From a virus, in the IMG/VR virus record IMGVR_UViG_3300005537_000002, positions 113,638-177,637 of that record: a DNA stretch of 64,000 nucleotides, one strand, 5' to 3'. Below are positions 34,378-42,190 of the stretch, one piece after another (within the stretch, counting starts at the first letter, position 1; each line of letters starts with the position of its first letter). The position numbers and the translations under genes are program-made. Under the pieces are notes generated by a model. That model was not told the origin of the DNA, ran no database searches, and worked only from the letters and a program-made list of their open reading frames with translations.

Positions 34378-34542
34378 ATCTGGTAAACGCTAAACCTAAG
34401 CTATAAGTACGTTTGCCCGGGATTTGAATAAAAACGCAAGCTCATCTATATCCCAGCAGGCAGGCAGGAGGATTTTTGGGCACTGGTTTTTTTACCCGTG
34501 CTATCGAAGCTCTAAATTTGGCCCAGCAGGTAGGCAGGAGGA
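34364..34542 (+). repeat. Duplicated leader segment
   Basis: CCGTGCTATCGAAG occurs at 34364 and 34496, and a 21-nt CCCAGCAGG-type sequence with one difference occurs at 34452-34472 and 34522-34542. The second copy supplies the ribosome binding site of the gene at 34547; the first has the site but no start codon. Confidence 0.7.
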
Positions 34543-34546
34543 CCAA

Positions 34547-34927
34547 ATGCTACTCGCTTGCTTACTACGTATTATGCGAGTCAGCACGCTCTTGTATTCA
34601 CCGACAGGATACACTATAATTGACGTAACTACTACATATAAGGAGTTCACGACATTGGGAGAACGGACTAGAGAAGACATCGAAACTGCCGTTGAGTATT
34701 ATCGCATGAAACATGCATATTTGTGGGGATTAGTCGTCGGAAACCAAATAAAGCCCACGCATATTGAAGCAACCATCCGGAATCTTCAAAAGTACGCTGC
34801 AGCGAGGGCAGCACTTGACGCTGTGCTAGACGACGTCCTACTTAACCGTATGCGTAGGTTTGTACTGAAGACCACTCAAGTCGACCCCGACGTAGAGTTT
34901 GAGGGAGAGACCGTAGAAGAAGGCTAG
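34547..34927 (+). CDS. Hypothetical helical protein, possible family A relative
   Basis: 126 residues. ATG 34547 follows GCAGGAGGACCAA; the longer ORF from 34424 would read through the repeat and is rejected. The helical part has AVEYYRMKH, then an RNLQKYAAARAALDAVLDD helix reminiscent of family A (27544). Function unknown. Confidence 0.7.
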   Translation: MLLACLLRIMRVSTLLYSPTGYTIIDVTTTYKEFTTLGERTREDIETAVEYYRMKHAYLWGLVVGNQIKPTHIEATIRNLQKYAAARAALDAVLDDVLLNRMRRFVLKTTQVDPDVEFEGETVEEG

Positions 34928-34953
34928 TCACCTGTGCTAACCTAGACCGCTTG

Positions 34954-34988
34954 GCCCGGTTGTTTGTACATCTTGTAAACAACCGGGC
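34954..34988 (+). terminator. Hairpin fused to the next promoter
   Basis: GCCCGGTTGTTT (34954-34965) pairs with AAACAACCGGGC (34977-34988). The 3' arm overlaps the -35 box of the promoter at 34973. Confidence 0.7.
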
Positions 34989-35002
34989 GTTTATATTATA
35001 AT
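34973..35002 (+). promoter_or_regulatory. Sigma70-like promoter
   Basis: TTGTAA (34973-34978), 18-nt spacer, TATAAT (34997-35002), AT-rich tail. Heads the operon from 35077. Confidence 0.8.
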
Positions 35003-35076
35003 ATTATTAATAAATATAAAATTTATTACCCCCACGGACGTTCCGGAAGGGTACTAGCACACGAGGAGATACCACA

Positions 35077-35622
35077 ATGGCTAAGGCAACCAAGACTACC
35101 ACATACCACTACTACGCCGTTAGGGACTATGTTGAGTCCGATGACGTGACTGTGGACAATGAACTTATGGAGACGTTCGTGCAGAGAGTTCTTAATGGAG
35201 AGGATAAGGACTACCAACTGTATGAGTGGCAGACTGATCCGGAGGAGCGTCGAGAGCAAGCCATCCAGTACTACGTAGCTGACCAGTTCCGGAAAGGTCA
35301 TCCGTTGCAGGACTGGCAGTACTGCGAGAACTGCTTCGACATAGGAGCTAAGCCGGTAGAGACTCCAGCACAGTACGCGGAAGAGGCTAAGTTGGATACG
35401 GATGAGCAAGGTACGCTCTACGGTAGGGAGTTGCGAGAACGCTTGCTGGATACGATTGCGGTTTGGTTCGAGGAGAACTACGGACGTATGGTGGCTGCAG
35501 ACGCGCACGTAGAAGGGACAGAGATCTTCAACTGGATGGATGCGGTGATAAAGGAAGGTGTAAGTATCCAAGCTATGCTGGAACGGGAACACGCTCGTAT
35601 ACAGAGCCGCAAGTCGGAGTAG
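35077..35622 (+). CDS. Hypothetical acidic protein
   Basis: 181 residues, acidic, helical. A single YCENCFD motif (about 88-94) holds a CxxC without a partner pair. No recognised family. Leader GAGGAGATACCACA. Confidence 0.75.
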   Translation: MAKATKTTTYHYYAVRDYVESDDVTVDNELMETFVQRVLNGEDKDYQLYEWQTDPEERREQAIQYYVADQFRKGHPLQDWQYCENCFDIGAKPVETPAQYAEEAKLDTDEQGTLYGRELRERLLDTIAVWFEENYGRMVAADAHVEGTEIFNWMDAVIKEGVSIQAMLEREHARIQSRKSE

Positions 35623-35630
35623 TTGATTAG

Positions 35631-35660
35631 CCGGTAGGTAGTAGCGCTACTACCTACCGG
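35631..35660 (+). terminator. Intergenic 14-bp hairpin
   Basis: CCGGTAGGTAGTAG (35631-35644) pairs perfectly with 35647-35660. No U-tract; same style as other intergenic hairpins in this genome. Confidence 0.55.
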
Positions 35661-35680
35661 GCACAAAGGAGATACCAATT

Positions 35681-36214
35681 ATGGCAAGCAAGCGACGGAT
35701 GGTTGCCACTATTGACCAAGTATACAAGTGGTATATACTAGAGGGCTTGACTCTAGAAGAGATGGCTAGTAAGTTTGGAATAAAACTGCCTTCTATGTAT
35801 GAATGGGTCGTTCGTTGGGGTCTTGATAAGTCTCATTGGAGTCTCCTTCCTAGGCTGGAGCAAGACACACTTGCGTCTATGCCTACTAGACAACTAGTAC
35901 TGGAGTACTACAAGGTCTTGCGAGTGGAGGAGCTCTTCGCTAGTAAGAATCCGAATAGCAAGCATGTATTAGAGTTGAATAGTGCCCTAGAGTTGATATT
36001 CACGACTGTGGCAACGAAAGGTCTCTCGAGTCTGTCTCAAGTCGAGATGGATAACGGGGGTTACTTGGTAGGAGACCTAAACAGTTACGAACTGGCGTGG
36101 CTGAGGCACAAGACGAGATGCTTCTACAGTGAACATGCCGGTTGGTCAATCACGACTGATGCAGCTGTGCAAGACTCGGGTGACGCATTCGAGTACTACT
36201 TACGGAACCAATAG
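35681..36214 (+). CDS. Helix-turn-helix protein
   Basis: 177 residues. Residues about 10-40 fit a resolvase/transposase-type helix-turn-helix (EGLTLEEMASKFGI then LPSMYEWVVRWGL). The remainder is helical and unassigned. It may be an early DNA-binding regulator. Leader AAAGGAGATACCAATT. Confidence 0.75.
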   Translation: MASKRRMVATIDQVYKWYILEGLTLEEMASKFGIKLPSMYEWVVRWGLDKSHWSLLPRLEQDTLASMPTRQLVLEYYKVLRVEELFASKNPNSKHVLELNSALELIFTTVATKGLSSLSQVEMDNGGYLVGDLNSYELAWLRHKTRCFYSEHAGWSITTDAAVQDSGDAFEYYLRNQ

Positions 36215-36236
36215 TACACAACCAGGAGATACCACT

Positions 36237-36602
36237 ATGACAATGACGATGGAGGAACTGAAGCTGATAGTCACCAATGACTACGATGCTGAGATACTTG
36301 TACAGGCGTTTGTACCTAGCGCTCACGGTACTTCGCTAGAGGAAGATGTATGGCCGTTGCTGTACGAGGGCGTTAAGGACTTCTATCCACAGGTGTTAGT
36401 GCAGTACCTTGCAGGTCACCACCACACTACCGCACGACTAGAACTGCAGGACGAACTGACTGTAGCCGTTGGTGAGACCGTAGACAAGTTCGTACAGGAG
36501 CACTTTCCGGGAGAGGACTCTGAAGCGATTGCAGAACGTTGGGGGCCTCGATTGAGAGGTCTGATTGAAGACTGGATGTTGGAGCTTATGCCAGACCGAT
36601 AG
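36237..36602 (+). CDS. Hypothetical acidic protein
   Basis: 121 residues, acidic, helical, no recognised family. ATG 36237 after CCAGGAGATACCACT replaces a longer ORF from 36129 that overlaps the previous gene. Confidence 0.75.
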   Translation: MTMTMEELKLIVTNDYDAEILVQAFVPSAHGTSLEEDVWPLLYEGVKDFYPQVLVQYLAGHHHTTARLELQDELTVAVGETVDKFVQEHFPGEDSEAIAERWGPRLRGLIEDWMLELMPDR

Positions 36603-36611
36603 GAGGTAGAC

Positions 36612-36998
36612 ATGCTAGAGAAGGCGGTTGGGTATTACCAAGACAAGTTGCTAGGACGCTTAATGGATATACCCCTACAGATGTGGTTGACTGACGAGGA
36701 TCTGCTTAACGAGTTGTCTGATGTGACAGACGTTATACGCACGTTGAAGAAACTGTCGGATAGGGACGGCTTGCTAGCGACTATAGCTGAGATACCCGGA
36801 GACTACGTAACGGATCCGACTGAATGGTCAGATTTGGACGTAGCGATTACGTTCGCGACCGTGAGTTACCAAATTATACTAACCAGTATACAAGTTGGTG
36901 AAGACCCTTCCGACACTCACGAACTGATGCTAGAGGTACTACGTAGTATGTATGCGCTGTGTATTGTCGAACATGACAGACTCGAATGGGACGTATAG
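36612..36998 (+). CDS. Early paralogue family G, copy 2
   Basis: 128 residues; paralogue of the gene at 27072 (LEKAVGYY start, TDPTEWSDL, LRSMYALCIVEHDRLEW at the C-terminus). Leader ATAGGAGGTAGAC. Confidence 0.78.
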   Translation: MLEKAVGYYQDKLLGRLMDIPLQMWLTDEDLLNELSDVTDVIRTLKKLSDRDGLLATIAEIPGDYVTDPTEWSDLDVAITFATVSYQIILTSIQVGEDPSDTHELMLEVLRSMYALCIVEHDRLEWDV

Positions 36999-37008
36999 GA
37001 GGGTACCC

Positions 37009-37332
37009 ATGCCACCACTTGACGTTGCCCAAACGTTCCCCGTAGAAGGCAGCAAGGTCTGTAGACCTTATGGAGCACCTAGACGCCTGCTATACCGACG
37101 TACAGATCTTGGACCTGAGTACGTGATAGCGGGAGTGCAGTTTAGCACAGTTGACATTGTGCTCATGCTATCCCGGTATAGCGGACGTTGTCACTGTTGT
37201 GGAACCGAGTTTAGTGTAGGCGACCCTATCGCTTACGTCCCGAAGGAGGATGGAGTTCGTGATAGAGGCAGAGCGTATTGTGTAGACATGCATTGCTGTA
37301 CAAGGCAGAAAGGGTACGAACATGAGTGCTAG
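37009..37332 (+). CDS. Zinc-binding protein
   Basis: 107 residues. CHCCG (about 64-68) and C-x3-HCC (about 94-100) flank a GDPIAYVP strand, a pattern that recalls small phage treble-clef or HNH-like zinc folds, although no catalytic His is identified. ATG 37009 after ATAGGAGGGTACCC. Confidence 0.74.
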   Translation: MPPLDVAQTFPVEGSKVCRPYGAPRRLLYRRTDLGPEYVIAGVQFSTVDIVLMLSRYSGRCHCCGTEFSVGDPIAYVPKEDGVRDRGRAYCVDMHCCTRQKGYEHEC

Positions 37333-37648
37333 TTACAACATCGAGAATAACAGTGGGCAAGCACGAAAACAGCTCGACAACGGTACGTATGAAGCTACTC
37401 CGTACGAGCTTGCTGTGATACAGACGTTGCAAGCTGAGGCGAGAGCTCGTATACATGGGGTGATAGCACAGATGCGTAAGGACTATGCGGACTCTATCGC
37501 AAGGGTACGTTGGGTTGCGTACGACCAGTACAGGCAGTCGGGTAACGAAGATGTCGATCCGTATGAGGATGAGGCTGACGTTTGGGGTGCGTTCTACTAC
37601 GGAGGAGAATGGCCGTCACTCTTCCACGAACCGGAGGATAAGTCGTGA
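37322..37648 (+). CDS. Early paralogue family E, copy 2
   Basis: 108 residues; paralogue of the gene at 22958 (GVIAQMRKDY, RVRWVAYDQY, WPSLFHE). Overlaps the previous gene by 11 nt. Confidence 0.76.
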   Translation: MSASYNIENNSGQARKQLDNGTYEATPYELAVIQTLQAEARARIHGVIAQMRKDYADSIARVRWVAYDQYRQSGNEDVDPYEDEADVWGAFYYGGEWPSLFHEPEDKS

Positions 37649-37935
37649 TGGAAGGTGTACCGGAACCGTTAGGGTTCACTGTCTATGACGACTTCGAGAT
37701 GTACGCATACCAATTGGGTGTGTCTCAGTTGTTCTTCGAAGCGTTAGCGATAGAGTTAGATGCCGCTCGACTAGTCGGGCATATACCAGACGGGTGTACA
37801 GTGTCGGACTTAGTTGCCGGTTCGGATTGGTCCACCGAGAACGGGGTGGTAGTTTGCTGTGAACGTGCGATGTCGACTGCCCGTAGACGGTCTCGGGGCG
37901 ATTGGTCGGCCGAAATAGTATCCGGGGATGCTTGA
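37648..37935 (+). CDS. Hypothetical protein
   Basis: 95 residues, no recognised family. ATG 37648 directly follows the overlapping GTG at 37645 and the stop of the previous gene. Last of its gene series before an 80-nt gap. Confidence 0.7.
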   Translation: MEGVPEPLGFTVYDDFEMYAYQLGVSQLFFEALAIELDAARLVGHIPDGCTVSDLVAGSDWSTENGVVVCCERAMSTARRRSRGDWSAEIVSGDA

Positions 37936-38016
37936 CGGGGGGAGATAGTCCCCGGCGTTAGTTCCCCCGAAACGTGATAGCGGTAGACATACAACGACTG
38001 TAGAAGGAGATATGCA

Positions 38017-38436
38017 ATGCCAGAACGGACTGATGAGCACTTAGGTAACTACGTGTGGAGAAGGGCGAACGGTACGTACTATCGTAAACCAGGCGGCAGT
38101 CAAGAATCTAGAGAACTCAACTCAAGCCAAGCACTTTTCCTAGCGAGCGATGACTACGAAGCAAGACTAGAGATGTGGAAGCGAGTTGGCGGACAGAAGT
38201 TGTTGCTCTACTACCTGATGAGACTTGTAGAGGTACACGAAGAGTTCCGTATACAGTATAAGTACTCTGTTAAGAAACTAGAAGATGCTACTGGATACTC
38301 GTTTGACTCTCCACTCGTACTAGTACTGCGAAACGGTGATCGAGAAGTCTGGCTCGGAGATCTCTCAGACTTCACCGAAGAAGGTTGGCAGTCTGAACTC
38401 AAGGGGTACGTCGATGAGACCTTCCCGATCGAGTAA
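38017..38436 (+). CDS. Hypothetical protein
   Basis: 139 residues, basic N-terminus, alpha/beta, no recognised family. Leader AGAAGGAGATATGCA precedes ATG 38017. It is the last gene before the origin-like region. Confidence 0.74.
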   Translation: MPERTDEHLGNYVWRRANGTYYRKPGGSQESRELNSSQALFLASDDYEARLEMWKRVGGQKLLLYYLMRLVEVHEEFRIQYKYSVKKLEDATGYSFDSPLVLVLRNGDREVWLGDLSDFTEEGWQSELKGYVDETFPIE

Positions 38437-38545
38437 CCGACAGTAGACATGAGTATGTATACTGTCGAAGCTAGTTAGGTAGAACGCAGACTCTAGCAAG
38501 TTCGTGATAGCATAGTAGAGTGCATACCTCTCTATACTTGCGTAG

Positions 38546-38576
38546 AACGGTCGAGTACGACATGTACTCGACCGTT
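38546..38576 (+). terminator. 13-bp hairpin
   Basis: AACGGTCGAGTAC (38546-38558) pairs perfectly with 38564-38576 and is followed by TGTGTTGG. It probably ends the transcript of the gene at 38017. Confidence 0.65.
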
Positions 38577-38609
38577 TGTGTTGGTCAGATCGCACGGTAG
38601 AACGTGATA

Positions 38610-38790
38610 GCCGTAGACTGTTGGAGGTTGCATGGCCGTAGTCCCGTAGACCGAACGGATGCGTGTTGCCCGTAGTCCGTTCCCGGTTGGGGGTGGCCGG
38701 TCGTACGTACGTGACGGTCAGGTCGGTAAGGGGGTCACCGGGGACGCCCGTAGGCAGTAACGGCCGTAGACGAACTGGCCCGTAGGACTT
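38610..38790. repeat. Cluster of CCGTAG words
   Basis: CCGTAG occurs about seven times in under 200 bp, mostly as (G/C)CCGTAG followed by T, A or G, with irregular spacing. They are short iteron-like direct repeats. Confidence 0.55.
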
Positions 38791-39228
38791 TCCAAGGGGG
38801 CCTTGTCCATGGGGGTAAGGGGGTGTTTAGCCCAGGGGGTCAAATTTCACCCTTCACAAACTAAAAATTCACACCGCCGCCCCCACTAAATCCCACCTTC
38901 ACAAAAATAAACTTCAGGTTTCACAACCCTAAAACTTTACCTTCGCCAACCACAAATTTACACTCAGTCAACTCAAATTTTACCAACCTAAAACTTTTAT
39001 CGCTTGTTGCCTGGTTAGGTCGCTGTTTTGTGGCTTATAAGGAACTGCTTCCAGTGAACACGTTCACTAGTGGCTGTACTGCGGGCCAGCTTCCTGGCAG
39101 AAGGCCAGCTTACGCTAGCATTCAGGCGTCGTAGCTCGTTACGGAGAGGGTAGTAACGAAACGTTAGCGCTAGCCCACGAACTTCTACGAAGTGTTAGCA
39201 AATTGGGCAAAACTGTAACGTATTTTCC

Positions 39229-39257
39229 TTGACATCCGTGTATTGGCATGGTATACT
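39229..39257 (+). promoter_or_regulatory. Consensus sigma70 promoter
   Basis: TTGACA (39229-39234), 17-nt spacer, TATACT (39252-39257). It lacks the AT-rich tail of the early promoters and is the only one here with a full consensus -35. It drives the parS-like operon from 39341. Confidence 0.8.
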
Positions 39258-39340
39258 CCTTGTGTAGGGTGAGGGAGTGAGGAAACGGGTTACACAGTGT
39301 AACCCTCCTACAATCCAGGTACACCCACAAAGGAGATTTC

Positions 39341-39841
39341 ATGGCTAGCTTAAACATCACTGCACAAAATGTTGACTCACAAGCACGCGACAAAGCGTTA
39401 AAGCTCGCGCAACAGTTGAACGTCACACTACACGGCTTTCCAACAGGGAAGGCACCTATGCTGGCAGTCATTGAGCGTGCTGGAGAAAAGCAGTGTGATG
39501 TGTACTACTCTGAGAGCCAATCACCACAAGGCATGTGTCACATCGCCGCAAGGTCAACGGGCAAGGGACCGTCAAGCAGCAACGCAAACGCAAACGGCCC
39601 ATTCAACGCCCGTGAAGTGTCGGAGCAAGTAGCTTTCCTGTTCACACGACACTATATGAACTTGCGCGTCGGAACGCCAGGACACATTACTAACCCACAA
39701 GAGACGGTAGCCAATGCCGATGGTACGGTTACGTTGAGACTGCACAACGGTCAAGCCTTTACGATCTCTGTCACTGCTGTTAAGCCTGTTACTGTCACTG
39801 AGGTTAGCCCGCTTCTTGCCAAGACTGCCAACGCTAAGTAA
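39341..39841 (+). CDS. Hypothetical protein, first gene of the parS-like operon
   Basis: 166 residues, Ala/Thr/Val-rich, no recognised family. Residues about 80-92 are a low-complexity Ser/Asn/Gly stretch and the C-terminal 60 look beta-rich. Leader AAAGGAGATTTC. It is followed by the first parS-like palindrome. Confidence 0.77.
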   Translation: MASLNITAQNVDSQARDKALKLAQQLNVTLHGFPTGKAPMLAVIERAGEKQCDVYYSESQSPQGMCHIAARSTGKGPSSSNANANGPFNAREVSEQVAFLFTRHYMNLRVGTPGHITNPQETVANADGTVTLRLHNGQAFTISVTAVKPVTVTEVSPLLAKTANAK

Positions 39842-39847
39842 CTCACC

Positions 39848-39879
39848 TGAGACAGTGTTTCACATGAAACACTGTCTCA
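39848..39879. promoter_or_regulatory. parS-like palindrome 1
   Basis: The 16-bp core at 39856-39871 is TGTTTCACATGAAACA, one base from the bacterial parS consensus TGTTTCACGTGAAACA. It is extended by perfect flanking arms (TGAGACAG and its complement) to a 32-nt inverted repeat. It may be a ParB centromere site, or an operator or terminator hairpin. Confidence 0.6.
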
Positions 39880-39903
39880 TACTTCAAAGAAGGAGATTTC
39901 ACC

Positions 39904-40278
39904 ATGTCAAGGCTGTCTAAGCTCATGGCGCAAGAGGCATTGCTCTCTGACGACGTACTGTTGACTTCGCTCGTTGCGCTTGCCGACCTATGTATGCCTA
40001 TGCCTATCGCAAAGCTTACCGACGTGCAGCAGAAAAGACTGCTCAAGATTGGCTGTACCTTTGACTTGACCGTACAGTTGACACCGTACAAGGTACACGC
40101 TCGTCTAGCGTTCGATAACTCTGAGTGCGCGTACACGCTGTATCGTTGCTCTCATCGTCAAGAGTGCAAGTTTGAACAGGTTGAACTAGCTTCAACGAGC
40201 TACCACTTGGCTGAACTGATACAGGACAACATCGATCTAGTACGACTCATGCACTTGACTGTACTCACTATCCGCTAG
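39904..40278 (+). CDS. Hypothetical protein between the parS-like sites
   Basis: 124 residues, helical N-terminal half, two to three cysteines in a beta-like centre, no recognised family. Leader AAGAAGGAGATTTCACC. Confidence 0.76.
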   Translation: MSRLSKLMAQEALLSDDVLLTSLVALADLCMPMPIAKLTDVQQKRLLKIGCTFDLTVQLTPYKVHARLAFDNSECAYTLYRCSHRQECKFEQVELASTSYHLAELIQDNIDLVRLMHLTVLTIR

Positions 40279-40281
40279 TTA

Positions 40282-40297
40282 TGTTTCACATGAAACA
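40282..40297. promoter_or_regulatory. parS-like palindrome 2
   Basis: An identical core, TGTTTCACATGAAACA, without the extended arms of copy 1. The two sites are 426 bp apart and both fall in short intergenic gaps. Confidence 0.6.
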
Positions 40298-40327
40298 CCC
40301 AATACTTAGAAAGAAGGATCTACCATC

Positions 40328-40780
40328 GTGACTACTACAACCAACCAACCTGCTACCCGTTCACTGATGTCAATCTTGCGCTCGTACGGCTACACGCGTG
40401 AGACAGCGTGTGACATCCCTACTGAGACGTTACGCGGTATAGTCGATGTACACATGTACCCATGTGAGTACCTTGTAGAAATGGCTGATACGCCGTTTCC
40501 AGTTGTCGAGTCCCTTCTGTATATGGGCTATGCCTTACAGTGTACGATTGAGCGCTACATCGACACGGTACACTGTGAGCGTATAGTCGCGCTTGACGGT
40601 CAGGTACACGTATTGGGAGTCGAACAGTCTCGACACTCCTTTACAGAGATAGTAGACCTTGCGTACAGCTTCCCTACACTGTCAGACCTTGCACTAGAGT
40701 ACAGTACCGACCCCATAGTATGCGGTATCCTGATCGACTCAACCACTTATCCGTACAGTGAGGTGCAACCATGCGCATAG
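40328..40780 (+). CDS. Hypothetical protein (GTG start)
   Basis: 150 residues, no recognised family. GTG 40328 follows AAGAAGGATCTACCATC. Mixed alpha/beta with four cysteines spread along the chain. Overlaps the next gene by 10 nt. Confidence 0.74.
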   Translation: MTTTTNQPATRSLMSILRSYGYTRETACDIPTETLRGIVDVHMYPCEYLVEMADTPFPVVESLLYMGYALQCTIERYIDTVHCERIVALDGQVHVLGVEQSRHSFTEIVDLAYSFPTLSDLALEYSTDPIVCGILIDSTTYPYSEVQPCA

Positions 40781-40950
40781 TTGCCCAACGACCAACTGAC
40801 ACGCCTTCTAAGTTGAGACAGGCGCACATCACACTACGACGCCTGTACCTGACATCGCTCGTCGTGTGTCGTGTGTCTGGCGCTATCGTAGAGGTACTAC
40901 GACTAGCACGCTACCGTATTGTTACAGCGTGGATCGACTCAGCAGAATAA
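40771..40950 (+). CDS. Small basic protein
   Basis: 59 residues, strongly basic (many Arg). ATG 40771 overlaps the end of the previous gene behind GTGAGGTGCAACC, and the stop lies 12 nt before the next start. It fills the gap between two genes of the operon. Family unknown. Confidence 0.62.
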   Translation: MRIVAQRPTDTPSKLRQAHITLRRLYLTSLVVCRVSGAIVEVLRLARYRIVTAWIDSAE

Positions 40951-40962
40951 GGAGTTACCTCA

Positions 40963-41298
40963 ATGGAGAGACGATTTTCACTATGGCCCGTTGGCGTAGA
41001 CATGCATACCCTTGTACCTATGATTGCGCTATTCTTTGTACTACTGGCATACGCCCTACACCCACGTACAGACGAGCGTTACAGTTTTGATGCGTTCTAC
41101 AATCGGTTGACCCCTACAACTCAGGATCAAGTAGGCTATTGCCCACCTGAGAATGTGCCTACTGGTATGGTTGTACACTGTGCCAACACTGGCGCTAACC
41201 CTACTGTACAACAAAGTGACTTGTGGTCTATGTGGGATGAGTGGAAACTGTGTACACACTATCAGGACAGTTTCGCGTGTGCATCGTTGCAGCAATAG
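40963..41298 (+). CDS. Membrane-anchored or secreted protein
   Basis: 111 residues. Residues about 15-34 are hydrophobic, after a short basic N-terminus. The rest is soluble and has four cysteines that could form disulfides outside the membrane. Leader AAGGAGTTACCTCA. Confidence 0.74.
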   Translation: MERRFSLWPVGVDMHTLVPMIALFFVLLAYALHPRTDERYSFDAFYNRLTPTTQDQVGYCPPENVPTGMVVHCANTGANPTVQQSDLWSMWDEWKLCTHYQDSFACASLQQ

Positions 41299-41343
41299 TA
41301 GAATGGCCCTCCCTATGGCTGAGGTGGTGGTATGGTAGAGGTC

Positions 41344-41378
41344 TGAGTCGATCAGTAGTGCAATGGCTGATCGACTCA
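41344..41378 (+). terminator. 12-bp hairpin
   Basis: TGAGTCGATCAG (41344-41355) pairs with 41367-41378. Part of a double-hairpin end to the operon. Confidence 0.55.
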
Positions 41379-41451
41379 GCGTACAGGAGCCACTAGCAGA
41401 GTGTTTCGTATAGCCAAGCCAAGATGAACTGGTGCGACCCTGGATAGTTTC

Positions 41452-41493
41452 TAGCCCTAGTGCAATCGCTTAAACAGCGTTGCACTAGGGCTA
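41452..41493 (+). terminator. 14-bp hairpin
   Basis: TAGCCCTAGTGCAA (41452-41465) pairs perfectly with 41480-41493. A TTTTAAGTTTTAG stretch follows, consistent with termination. Confidence 0.6.
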
Positions 41494-41662
41494 CAGGCGT
41501 TTTAAGTTTTAGTTGAGTAAGGGAGCGGCGATGAAATGGTCCCGAAGCGCCCCCTGGGCAAAACGCAGCATGACTCTCACTCCACTCCGCCTTTTGTAGC
41601 TAGCGATTTCCCCTGCCAATGTGTAAGCCAACGTTGCTGACGTAAGGGTCACCAGCCGCCTC

Positions 41663-41691
41663 TTGATTTCTGAGACGACATCATGTATAAT
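41663..41691 (+). promoter_or_regulatory. Sigma70-like promoter, TTGATT class
   Basis: TTGATT (41663-41668), 17-nt spacer, TATAAT (41686-41691). First of a second promoter class used in the right half of the window. Confidence 0.75.
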
Positions 41692-41827
41692 ATAATTACT
41701 TAATCACATGCGGATACTGGTACCGCAGACTCCCGCCGTCAGGAAATTGCACCCGTACGGATCGCGATGGAGTCAGCTCTACACCGGCCACGGTATTTCC
41801 GCACCATACAATAAGAAGGAGAACGCG

Positions 41828-42175
41828 ATGTCAGACTCTACATTCCTCACGGGGAACGAACCAAGCGGCAACGATGGTGGTACTAGGCTCGACTTCACCG
41901 GCAGTAACCGCATGTCCACACATTCAGGCAACGGTCTCGATCAAGTCGCCCTCAATCGTCTACTGCCTGTGCTCGTAGAGGCACGTACTAGAGGACGAAT
42001 GATGCCCGCGGACCTATCACGAACAGCGCAGGAATGGTTGGCCGAGTACGCCAACGAGAACTATGCCACTGTGCTAACCGGAACGGCAAGGGTGGAATGG
42101 CGTATTCATCACCTAGCAGTCGTGATGGAGCAAATGAAAGCACAGGAAGACACGCTCAAAGCGATGTCGAAGTAA
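41828..42175 (+). CDS. Hypothetical protein
   Basis: 115 residues. The N-terminal 40 are Ser/Gly/Asn-rich and probably disordered; the rest is helical. ATG 41828 after AAGAAGGAGAACGCG is chosen over 41708. No recognised family. Confidence 0.74.
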   Translation: MSDSTFLTGNEPSGNDGGTRLDFTGSNRMSTHSGNGLDQVALNRLLPVLVEARTRGRMMPADLSRTAQEWLAEYANENYATVLTGTARVEWRIHHLAVVMEQMKAQEDTLKAMSK

Positions 42176-42190
42176 AGGAGGAAGACTCGG

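Larger units (their letters stand above)
34018..34546 (+). other. Non-coding region with structured elements
   Basis: This is a 529-bp gap without a supported gene. It holds a 31-bp imperfect inverted repeat (34031-34132), a CCCCCCATATATAT element (34321-34334) and two copies of a leader-like sequence ending in CAGGAGGA. These are described separately. Confidence 0.7.
38437..39340. other. Origin-like non-coding region
   Basis: About 0.9 kb without a supported gene. In order it holds a 13-bp hairpin (38546-38576), repeated CCGTAG words (about 38610-38790), a G-run block (about 38690-38840), a nearly G-free tract (about 38845-38995) with recurring TTCACA and CTAAAA words, and a consensus promoter at 39229. 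The layout is like an iteron origin, but function is inferred. Confidence 0.5.
41299..41827 (+). other. Intergenic region with hairpins and a promoter
   Basis: The 0.5-kb gap contains two strong hairpins (41344-41378 and 41452-41493), GC-rich sequence of no clear function, the promoter at 41663 and a leader of about 130 nt before ATG 41828. Confidence 0.6.

Noticed and set aside
34424-34546. N-terminal extension of the ORF that ends at 34927
   Set aside because: It would translate the duplicated leader and has no ribosome binding site, whereas ATG 34547 has a strong one.
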